A stretch of 55,943 bases of DNA from the NCBI RefSeq assembly GCF_000497205.1, contig NZ_AYJW01000023.1:1-55943 (forward strand), given 5' to 3'. A program made the translations under genes and the position numbers. Positions 43,328 to 50,429 of this stretch are shown here, in pieces (position 1 is the stretch's first letter; the number at the start of each line of letters is the position of its first letter). The notes below the pieces were generated by a model that saw nothing but the letters and a program-made list of their open reading frames with translations, did not search any database and was not told where the DNA came from. The DNA is from Saccharopolyspora rectivirgula DSM 43747. GTDB taxonomy: Bacteria > Actinomycetota > Actinomycetes > Mycobacteriales > Pseudonocardiaceae.

Positions 43328-44428
43328 ATGAAGGTGTTTGTCGACGCCCGCTGGACCAGGACCGACCACCACGACGGGATCAGCCGGTTCGGGGCCAGCC
43401 TGATCGAAGCCCTGCACCAGCTGCATCCGGTGACCATGCTCATCCACGACGAGATGCAGCTGGCGCTGCTGCCGAAGAACGTGCCGTGGGTGAAGGTCAA
43501 CAGCCCGTTCTCACCCCGAGAACTGTGGATCTCCCGCACCCTCAACCGGCTCGGCGCCGACGTGGTGTTCAGCCCGCTGCAGATCATCGGCGGTTTCCGA
43601 CGCGACTACCGGCTGGTGCTCACCCTGCACGACCTGATCTACTACCGGCACCCGCAGCCGCCGTCCTTCCTCCCGTGGCCGGTTCGCGTCGCCTGGCGGC
43701 TCTACCACAAGGCCTACTGGCCGCAGCGCGTCATGCTCAACCGGGCCGACGCGGTGGTCACGGTCAGCGAAACCACCAAGAAGCTCATCGACCAGCACCG
43801 GTTGACCAAGCGCCCCGTCACCGTTGTCCACAATGCACCCAGTGGGCCGCTGAACGCCCCGCGGCAACACCCGGAAACCGCGCAACCGTCGCGGGAACTG
43901 GTGTACATGGGTTCGTTCATGCCGTACAAGAACGTCGAAACCCTGATCGCGGGCATGGCGCACCTGCCGGACTACCGACTGCACCTGGTGAGCCGGATCG
44001 AGCCGCAGCGCGAGGCCGAACTGCGCGCTCTGCTGCCGGCCGGGGCGGACGTGGTCTTCTGGCGGGGAATCAGCGAAACCGACTACCAGCACCTGCTGGC
44101 CAGATCGACCGCGCTGGTCACCGCTTCCCGGGACGAAGGGTTCGGGCTTCCGGTCATCGAAGCCATGCACGCCGGCACCCCGGTGGTGTGCAGCGATCTC
44201 GAGATCTTCCACGAGGTCACCGGCGGGCACGCGCTGTTCTTCTCCCCGGATTCACCGGAGGAGTTCGCCGCTTCGGTGCGGAAACTGCAGGACCCCCAGC
44301 AGCGCCAAGACCTGGTGGCCGCCGCGAAGCAGCAGGCCCGGAAGTTCAGCTGGGCCACGTCCGCCGAACGCCTGCTGGAGCTGATGCGCAGGCTGGTGTC
44401 CGACGAGGTCAGTGGCTCCACACCTTGA
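43328..44428 (+). CDS. GT4 family glycosyltransferase (mannosyltransferase-like)
   Basis: 366-residue GT-B glycosyltransferase, different from the first. Seen: N-terminal MKVFVDARWTR, DVVFSPLQIIGG and LTLHDLIYYRHP, a sugar-nucleotide domain with VYMGSFMPYKNVETLI, and the E-x7-E region SRDEGFGLPVIEAMHAGTPVV. Resembles mannosyl- or rhamnosyltransferases of cell-envelope glycan synthesis. ATG with GGGAG 7 nt upstream. Last gene of the four-gene operon; its last 20 bp overlap the convergent I36-like gene. Confidence 0.88.
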   Translation: MKVFVDARWTRTDHHDGISRFGASLIEALHQLHPVTMLIHDEMQLALLPKNVPWVKVNSPFSPRELWISRTLNRLGADVVFSPLQIIGGFRRDYRLVLTLHDLIYYRHPQPPSFLPWPVRVAWRLYHKAYWPQRVMLNRADAVVTVSETTKKLIDQHRLTKRPVTVVHNAPSGPLNAPRQHPETAQPSRELVYMGSFMPYKNVETLIAGMAHLPDYRLHLVSRIEPQREAELRALLPAGADVVFWRGISETDYQHLLARSTALVTASRDEGFGLPVIEAMHAGTPVVCSDLEIFHEVTGGHALFFSPDSPEEFAASVRKLQDPQQRQDLVAAAKQQARKFSWATSAERLLELMRRLVSDEVSGSTP

Positions 44429-44816
44429 TCGCACGAGCCACATAGGACGAATGCGGCACGTACGACCCGGACGGATAGGTGTGGAATTCGGCCTGGGTGT
44501 CGCACACCGGGTCCTGGTAGACCGTCACCGGGTGCCCGGTGTTGTTGACGAAGGACTGCGCTTCCAAGTCGGCCGGCAGCGCGATGCACTGCTCCGAAGC
44601 GGACACGTCCAGCGCCGCGGAATGACTGCGGCCGCCGAACTGCGTCTCCGACCAAGCGCAGAACTGCCCCGGCTGGCACAGCTGCGCCCCCGCCGCCTCC
44701 GAGCTGGGCGCCAGCACCGCTCCGGCCAGCGCGGCGGCGAGCACCAGCAGCGCGGCAACGGCCGAGCGGCGCAGCGGTTTCACCCCGCTGTTCGGCCAGA
44801 AGGCAGCAGCGGACAT
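44409..44816 (-). CDS. Secreted peptidase inhibitor I36-like protein
   Basis: 135 residues. An Arg-containing N-terminus, a hydrophobic run (about 19-36) and an Ala-x-Ala site near residue 42 form a Sec signal peptide. The mature part has LCQPGQFCAWSETQFGG, QCIAL and PVCDT, four Cys and an aromatic/Gly pattern resembling the beta-gamma crystallin-like family I36 (Streptomyces metalloproteinase inhibitor SMPI). ATG with GGAG 6 nt upstream. Overlaps the convergent glycosyltransferase by 20 bp. Target peptidase unknown; it could be a structural surface protein of the same fold. Confidence 0.78.
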   Translation of the reverse strand: MSAAAFWPNSGVKPLRRSAVAALLVLAAALAGAVLAPSSEAAGAQLCQPGQFCAWSETQFGGRSHSAALDVSASEQCIALPADLEAQSFVNNTGHPVTVYQDPVCDTQAEFHTYPSGSYVPHSSYVARAIKVWSH

Positions 44817-45016
44817 CTGGAACTCCTTTCCTGAGGGGAACGTTCGAACCAACCGGGCAGGCCCGGCGGTACCGCCAAGATCCGCCAACCACTGATCACC
44901 ACGCCACTGATTCGGGTGGATACACCCCAACCGTGTGGTTTTCGGACAGCGCTGGAGTTGACGACCGGTGATGGCCACACCCCGCCGAAGGGGTGTTCTC
45001 CCGTGGTCGGGTGCGG

Positions 45017-45046
45017 TATACAAGCAGTCTGGTTACCCAGCGGTAA
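45017..45046 (+). promoter_or_regulatory. Promoter and palindrome before the FAD dehydrogenase gene
   Basis: TATACA (45017-45022) is a likely -10. Just downstream, TTACC-CAGC-GGTAA (45033-45046) is a perfect inverted repeat lying between the predicted start point and the ribosome site GGAGG, a position suited to a repressor. Confidence 0.45.
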
Positions 45047-45062
45047 GCGCGGAGGATCGCCG

Positions 45063-46715
45063 ATGACCTTTGACGCCGACGTCATCGTGGTAGGAGCCGG
45101 GCTGGCCGGGCTGGTGGCGACCGCTGAACTCGCCGCCCGCGGCCGCCGGGTGATCCTGCTGGACCAGGAACCGGAAACCTCGCTGGGCGGTCAGGCCTGG
45201 TGGTCCTTCGGCGGCCTCTTCCTCGTCAACTCCCCGGAACAACGCAGGCTGGGCATCCGCGACTCCCACGAACTGGCGTTGGCCGACTGGCTGGGCTCGG
45301 CCGGTTTCGACCGCCCCGAAGACCACTGGCCGAGGCAGTGGGCGCACGCCTACGTCGACTTCGCCTCCGGTGAGAAACGCGCCTGGCTGAGCCAACTCGG
45401 GGTGCGCTTCTTCCCGCTGGTGCAGTGGGCCGAGCGCGGCGGCCACCTGGCCACCGGCCACGGCAACTCGGTGCCCCGCTTCCACATCACCTGGGGCACC
45501 GGCCCCGGCATCCTGGAGCCCTTCATCCGGCAGGTCCGGCAAGCCGAAGAGCAGGGCCTGGTGCAGCTGCGCTTCCGGCACCGGGTCAGCGAACTGCTCA
45601 CCAGCAACGGCGCGGTCACCGGGGTGAGCGGGGAGGTCCTCGCCCCCACCAGCGCCCAGCGCGGCCAACCGAGCTCCCGCGAACCCGTCGGCGACTTCAC
45701 CCTGCACGCCGGCGCGGTCATCGTCTCCTCCGGCGGCATCGGCGGGAACCCGGACCTGGTGCGGCGCAACTGGCCCGAGCGGCTCGGCCCACCGCCGAAG
45801 AACCTCATCCACGGGGTGCCGGACCACGTCGACGGCCGCATGCTGGAAATCGCCGCCCGCGCCGGCGCCAACATCATCAACCCCGACCGCATGTGGCACT
45901 ACACCGAAGGGATCCGCAACTACGCGCCGGTGTGGACCAACCACGGCATCCGCATCCTGCCCGGCCCCTCGTCGGTGTGGCTGGACGCGCTGGGGCGCCG
46001 CCTGCCGTCCCCCCTGTTCCCCGGCTTCGACACCCTGGGCACGCTCGAACACATCGGCAAAACCGGCTACGACCACACCTGGTTCGTGCTCAACCGGCGC
46101 ATCATCAGCCGGGAGTTCGCGCTGTCCGGTTCGGAGCAGAACCCCGACCTGACCGGCCGCAGCATCCGCGGTCTGCTGCAGCGAGGTGGCGGTGGCACCC
46201 CGGGGCCGGTGGCCGAGTTCGTGCGGCGCGGGGAGGACTTCGTGGTCCGCCGCACCCTGCCGGACCTGGTCCGCGGCATGAACGAGCTGGTCGGCGAACC
46301 GCTGCTGGACCCCGCCGAAGTGGAACGGCAGATCGTGGCCCGCGACCGCCAGATCACCTCCGGCCTGGGCAAGGACGAGCAGGTCAACGCCATCCGGGAA
46401 GCCCGCCGCTACTCGGTGGACCGGCTGATCCGGGTGGCCGCCCCGCACCGCCTGCTGGACCCCGCCGCCGGCCCGCTGATCGCGGTGCGGCTGAACCTGT
46501 TGACCCGCAAAACCCTGGGCGGGCTGGAAACCGACCTGTCGGCGCGGGTGCTGTCGGCCACCGGCGAACCGGTTCCCGGGTTGTACGCCGCGGGCGAGGC
46601 CGCCGGATTCGGCGGGGGAGGAGTGCACGGCTACCGGGCCCTGGAAGGAACTTTCCTGGGCGGGTGCCTCTTCTCCGGCCGCCAGGCGGGCCGAGCGGCC
46701 GCCGAAGCCGGCTGA
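45063..46715 (+). CDS. FAD-binding dehydrogenase (KsdD-like fold)
   Basis: 550-residue flavoprotein of the fumarate reductase/3-ketosteroid dehydrogenase superfamily. Seen: ADVIVVGAGLAGLVATAELAARG (dinucleotide fold at residues 5-27), SLGGQAWWSFGGLF, VSSGGIGGNPDLVRRNWP, and the C-terminal GLYAAGEAAGFGGGGVHGYRALEG-type FAD segment. ATG with GGAGG 7 nt upstream. The DMWHYTEG-like part and overall length match proteins called FAD-binding dehydrogenase in actinobacteria, whose substrate is unknown. No steroid-degradation genes are nearby. Confidence 0.85.
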   Translation: MTFDADVIVVGAGLAGLVATAELAARGRRVILLDQEPETSLGGQAWWSFGGLFLVNSPEQRRLGIRDSHELALADWLGSAGFDRPEDHWPRQWAHAYVDFASGEKRAWLSQLGVRFFPLVQWAERGGHLATGHGNSVPRFHITWGTGPGILEPFIRQVRQAEEQGLVQLRFRHRVSELLTSNGAVTGVSGEVLAPTSAQRGQPSSREPVGDFTLHAGAVIVSSGGIGGNPDLVRRNWPERLGPPPKNLIHGVPDHVDGRMLEIAARAGANIINPDRMWHYTEGIRNYAPVWTNHGIRILPGPSSVWLDALGRRLPSPLFPGFDTLGTLEHIGKTGYDHTWFVLNRRIISREFALSGSEQNPDLTGRSIRGLLQRGGGGTPGPVAEFVRRGEDFVVRRTLPDLVRGMNELVGEPLLDPAEVERQIVARDRQITSGLGKDEQVNAIREARRYSVDRLIRVAAPHRLLDPAAGPLIAVRLNLLTRKTLGGLETDLSARVLSATGEPVPGLYAAGEAAGFGGGGVHGYRALEGTFLGGCLFSGRQAGRAAAEAG

Positions 46716-46762
46716 GCCCGCGTCGAACGGCGAACTGCCCGCCCCTGACCGACACTGGCAGC

Positions 46763-47053
46763 ATGAGCGACCCGGCAGAATCCGGCCCGCTCGTCCTGCG
46801 CCTGGGGCGGGACGAGCTGCTGATCCGACGCCGCTACGAAGTGCTGAGCATCGTCAACGACTTCCTGATCGCGCTGTGGTTCATCGTCGGCAGCATCCTG
46901 TTCTTCAGCCCGGCCACCGCCACCGCCGGGACCTGGATGTTCCTGCTCGGCAGCCTGGAGCTGGGCATCCGCCCGGCCATCCGGCTGTCCCGGCACGTCC
47001 AGCTGCGCCGCTGGCAACCAGCCGGCACCCGCGGGTCCGACCAGGACTACTGA
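46763..47053 (+). CDS. YrhK domain membrane protein
   Basis: 96 residues: a soluble N-terminus (RLGRDELLIRRRYEVLS), then two hydrophobic segments (about 33-50 and 56-70), and RPAIRLSRHVQLRR. This is the YrhK pattern, a small two-helix membrane domain of unknown function. No ribosome site; GACACT lies 6 nt before the ATG, so a leaderless start is possible. Its stop overlaps the convergent gene by 7 nt. Confidence 0.78.
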   Translation: MSDPAESGPLVLRLGRDELLIRRRYEVLSIVNDFLIALWFIVGSILFFSPATATAGTWMFLLGSLELGIRPAIRLSRHVQLRRWQPAGTRGSDQDY

Positions 47054-47421
47054 AACAACTCGAATTCGCCCAGCGGGCTGTCCGACAAGTAGCACGCACT
47101 GGCGAAGCCGGTGATCGAAGTGCGGTGGTTCGTCACTTCCACCCATTCGCTCGAGACCGATCCGTCCGGGCAGACCACGCTTTCCCCGGGAACCGCGCGG
47201 TGCACGCGGGCCCGGTCGCCGGGGTTGCCGGTGCCGCGGATTTCCGCGGTGGTGTCCGGGGCGCTGCGCAACCGCACGCCGGTGTCCTGGAAATCCCGCG
47301 CCGCGATCGCGTCGGAGAACTCCCTGAAAACCGATTTCAGTTTCGCAACGGCTGGGTCGACTCCGCCGAAGTACGGGATGGCGGCCGCGATGGCCACGAT
47401 CCCAATGGCCTTCCGGATCAT
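47047..47421 (-). CDS. Small secreted protein, SH3-like
   Basis: 124 residues with an N-terminal signal or anchor (MIRKAIGIVAIAAAIPYFGG). The rest contains TGVRLRSAPDTTAEIRGTGNPGDRARV and SSEWVEVTN, reading like a bacterial SH3 domain (SH3_3) with the VRxxP pattern, and two Cys. Such domains often bind peptidoglycan or metal on the outside. ATG with GGGGGCGAG directly upstream. Family assignment tentative. Confidence 0.65.
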   Translation of the reverse strand: MIRKAIGIVAIAAAIPYFGGVDPAVAKLKSVFREFSDAIAARDFQDTGVRLRSAPDTTAEIRGTGNPGDRARVHRAVPGESVVCPDGSVSSEWVEVTNHRTSITGFASACYLSDSPLGEFELFQ

Positions 47422-47659
47422 CTCGCCCCCAGTCAGCACTGCGTCGGCTCGTCCGACATGCCTCCCCGGGCATACCCGGTTCCCGGCCGGGAGAAACGCC
47501 GCGCGAAGCGCACCCGGGAACCCCCCGGCGCGGATTTCCCAGACGGGCCAGCGCAATCGGTGGAACGCGACCGTCCGGTCCGGAACAAGCAGGGGGAGGC
47601 GTTCCCCGGCCGTGGTAGCCCACGCGAGTTGCTGCGGGGCGGTCGACCGGGGAAAGGAA

Positions 47660-47689
47660 AATGGCCCCGGAGCGAGCTCCAGGGCCATT
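47660..47689 (-). terminator. Terminator of the acetate symporter operon
   Basis: 14-bp stem (AATGGCCCCGGAGC against its complement, one mismatch) with a 2-nt loop, 13 nt after the actP stop, followed on the minus strand by TTTCCTTTCC. Confidence 0.8.
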
Positions 47690-47702
47690 CCCCGCGTTCG
47701 AG

Positions 47703-49313
47703 TCAGCCTCGACGGGTGCCGATCCCCGTCAACGCGCGGACCTCCATCTCGGCCCGGCGCTGCTCGTTGGACGGGTCCTTGCCGATGAAAGTCCCGATGA
47801 CCGCGAAGATGAAGGACACCGGGATGGACACGATGCCCGGGTTCTTCAACGGGAAGAACGCGAAGTCCACGCTCGGGAAGATGGAATCCGGAGAACCCGA
47901 CACCACCGGGGAGAAGATCGTCAACAGCAGGCACGAAGCCAGACCGCTGTAGATGCCCCACAGGGTGCCGGTGGTGTTGAACCGCTTCCAGAACAGCGAG
48001 AACAGCAGGGTGGACAGGTTCGCCGACGCGGCGAACGCGAACGCCAGACCCACCAGGAACGCGATGTTCTGGCCGTTCACCAGGATGCCGCCGAGGATGG
48101 AAACCGCGCCGATCACCAACGCGGTGGTTCGGGCGACCTTGACCACCGACTCCGAATCGGCCTCACCGCGGCGCAGCACGTTGGCGAAGATGTCGTGCGC
48201 GAAGGAAGTGGAAGCGGTCAGCGTCAACCCGGCCACCACGGCCAGGATGGTCGCGAACGCCACCGCGGCGATGATGCCCAGCAGCACCGAGCCACCGATC
48301 TCGTAGGCCAGCAGAGGCGCCGCCGAGTTCTCGCCACCCGGGGCCTGCAGGATCGCGTCCGAGCCCACCAGCGCACCGGCCCCGTAACCGATGACCAGGG
48401 TGCAGATGTAGAACAGCGCCATCGTCCACGTCGCCCACACCACCGAGCGGCGGGCCTCCCGGGCGTTGGGCACCGTGTAGAACCGCATCAGCACGTGCGG
48501 CAGACCGCCCACGCCGAGCACCAGGGCAAGCGACAGCGAGATGAAGTCCAGTTTGGTCGTGTTGTCCTTGCCGTACTCCACACCCGGGCCGAGGATGCTG
48601 TGGCCGTTCGGGTTGTTCTCGGCCGCGTCGACCAGCAGGTCGCTGAAGTTGTACCCGTACTTGCCCAGCAGGAACACGGTGATCACCGCGGCGCTGACGA
48701 ACAGCAGCACCGCCTTGATGATCTGGACCCACGTGGTCCCCTTCATGCCCCCGATGAGCACGTAGATCATCATCACCACGCCGACCGCGGCGATGACCAG
48801 CGCCTGACCCAGTCCGGAGTGGATGTCCAGCAGCAGCGCCACCAGACCACCGGCGCCGGCCATCTGGGCGATCATGTACACCAGCGTGATGGCCAGTGTG
48901 GACACCGCTGCGGCGGCGCGCACCGGGCGCTGCTGCATCCGGAAGCTCAACACGTCGCCCAGCGTGAACCGGCCGGTGTTGCGCATTCGTTCCGCGATCA
49001 GCAGCAGGTTGACCAGCCAGGCCACCAGGAAGCCGACCGAGTACAGGAATCCGTCGTAGCCGTGCACCGCGATCGCCCCGGCGATGCCCAGGAACGAGGC
49101 GGCGGACAGGAAGTCACCGGACAGCGCGATGCCGTTCTGCAACCCGGTGAAGGTGCTGCCGGCGACGAAGTAGTCGCTGGAGCTGGCCATGCTGCCAACC
49201 CGGTACACGACCACCAGGGTGATCAGCACGAACACCGCGAAGATCGTGGTGTTGGTGATCGCGTGGTCGGACGGCAACACCTGATTCGTCTCGGCGAGCA
49301 GGTACTCAGTCAT
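47703..49313 (-). CDS. actP: Cation/acetate symporter
   Basis: 536-residue sodium:solute symporter (SSS family) of the ActP/MctC type importing acetate and other short monocarboxylates. About 13 membrane segments. Seen: SSDYFVAGSTFTGLQNGIALSGDFLSAASFLG (segment 1-2), RNTGRFTLGDVLSFR, GGLPHVLMRFYTVP and STSFAHDIFANV. The ATG at 49313 shares one base with the DUF485 stop (TGATG), so the two are coupled. The DUF485-ActP pair is the normal yjcH-actP arrangement. Ends in a terminator. Confidence 0.92.
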   Translation of the reverse strand: MTEYLLAETNQVLPSDHAITNTTIFAVFVLITLVVVYRVGSMASSSDYFVAGSTFTGLQNGIALSGDFLSAASFLGIAGAIAVHGYDGFLYSVGFLVAWLVNLLLIAERMRNTGRFTLGDVLSFRMQQRPVRAAAAVSTLAITLVYMIAQMAGAGGLVALLLDIHSGLGQALVIAAVGVVMMIYVLIGGMKGTTWVQIIKAVLLFVSAAVITVFLLGKYGYNFSDLLVDAAENNPNGHSILGPGVEYGKDNTTKLDFISLSLALVLGVGGLPHVLMRFYTVPNAREARRSVVWATWTMALFYICTLVIGYGAGALVGSDAILQAPGGENSAAPLLAYEIGGSVLLGIIAAVAFATILAVVAGLTLTASTSFAHDIFANVLRRGEADSESVVKVARTTALVIGAVSILGGILVNGQNIAFLVGLAFAFAASANLSTLLFSLFWKRFNTTGTLWGIYSGLASCLLLTIFSPVVSGSPDSIFPSVDFAFFPLKNPGIVSIPVSFIFAVIGTFIGKDPSNEQRRAEMEVRALTGIGTRRG

Positions 49314-49732
49314 CACCGCTCACCGTCCACTTTGTCGCGAAGCTCATTGACGATGGGATCCAGCTTCCGGTGTGCGAACCGCGCGTACAGCCACGTCAAC
49401 GCCACGGTGGTCACGAACTGCCCCAGTCCCATCACCATGCCGACGTTGATCTCCCCCACCAGCGGTTCGGACATGAAGTCGGGGGCGTAGGCGGCGGTGA
49501 TGACGTAACTGAGATACCAGGCCAGGAAAAAAGCGGTGGCCGGGAAGATGAACAATTTGGTCTTCCGCCGCAGCTCCCGGAATTCCGGCAGCTGCTCGAT
49601 CTCGGAGTACTCCGGCCGTTCAGTCGCGGTCCGGCGAACCGCGCTCTTGTCGATACCACCGAAGGCAGTCCGCGCTTTTCCGGGCTGGTTGCGGGGGCTG
49701 CCGCGCAGCGCGGATTGCGTTGCGTTGCTCAT
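49313..49732 (-). CDS. DUF485 membrane protein (YjcH-like)
   Basis: 139 residues: a hydrophilic N-terminus of about 60 residues, then DUF485 with F-x-E-L-R-R-K-T-K-L-F-I-F-P and two membrane helices (about 59-80 and 97-116), ending in HRKLDPIVNELRD. Partner of acetate permease in many bacteria; role unclear, possibly assembly or regulation. ATG with AGGA 8 nt upstream. First gene of the actP operon. The N-terminus is longer than in the E. coli protein. Confidence 0.88.
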   Translation of the reverse strand: MSNATQSALRGSPRNQPGKARTAFGGIDKSAVRRTATERPEYSEIEQLPEFRELRRKTKLFIFPATAFFLAWYLSYVITAAYAPDFMSEPLVGEINVGMVMGLGQFVTTVALTWLYARFAHRKLDPIVNELRDKVDGER

Positions 49733-49753
49733 AGGTCACTTCCTGGAAGGGTT

Positions 49754-49765
49754 GCACACGTGTGC
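49754..49765. promoter_or_regulatory. Palindrome upstream of the acetate operon
   Basis: GCACACGTGTGC, a perfect 12-bp palindrome 21 bp before the DUF485 start codon, inside its likely leader or promoter. Candidate operator for carbon-source control. A second imperfect repeat (CTGCTGCCGC/GCGGCAACAG) lies at 49793-49816. Confidence 0.45.
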
Positions 49766-50094
49766 CAGCCTGCGGCGGCGGCAAATTCTAACTGCTGCCG
49801 CATCAGCGGCAACAGTGTGGTGATCACCACGGGGCGGTTGTTTTTGGCGTTATGTCGAGCTTTTCTAGCTGGGCTCGGCGCAGGCGGCACCGATGATTAC
49901 TGAGCGGATTTTTCCAGGTTGTGACATTGCTGTGAAAAACGATCGTCATTCGAGGCATTTCTGCAGGTAGACGACGATCAAGAGAAGAAGCGAATGGTGT
50001 CCGGGAGAAAAATAATCATCAAACCGAGCTGGCGTTGAGCACTGAACGTGACAAAAGGGTGTCGGTGGCGGGCGCAAAAACGAAAAGCCCATAG

Positions 50095-50122
50095 TTGTCA
50101 CGGTGGCGGCGAGCCTTATAGT
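50095..50122 (+). promoter_or_regulatory. Promoter of the conservon
   Basis: TTGTCA (50095-50100) and TATAGT (50117-50122) with a 16-bp spacer, one of the closest matches to the housekeeping sigma consensus in the window. Predicted start near 50129. Confidence 0.75.
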
Positions 50123-50128
50123 GCTGAG

Positions 50129-50429
50129 GCATTGAAAGACAGCTCGACCGGAAGGGCCCGAGGTTTCGGCAACTGGTGCTCATGATGTGGGCGGCAAGTA
50201 CGGGTGTGGTCATGCAGGGTGCCAGTGAACACCGCGCCGCAGCGGTGCGCCGCCGCGCGGCATTCCGGTCTCCGGGTGGTGCCCGACCAGCTGGATTTCG
50301 GACCAAACAAACCCAGACGACGATTGCGGGATCAGCACGCATGCGCCGTTCACCAAGGCTTTGTTCGCAGGAAAGGGTCCACACCGTGACTCAGCAGCAC
50401 GGCACCGCGGGCTCGCAAGGAGGGCGCTG
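50129..50429 (+). promoter_or_regulatory. Long leader of cvnA and the gap before it
   Basis: About 300 nt between the predicted transcription start and the GTG. Upstream, 49733-50094 is unusually AT-rich, contains the divergent acetate-operon region and no gene. The leader has short open frames but none with a ribosome site I would call. It could hold regulatory structure. Confidence 0.4.
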
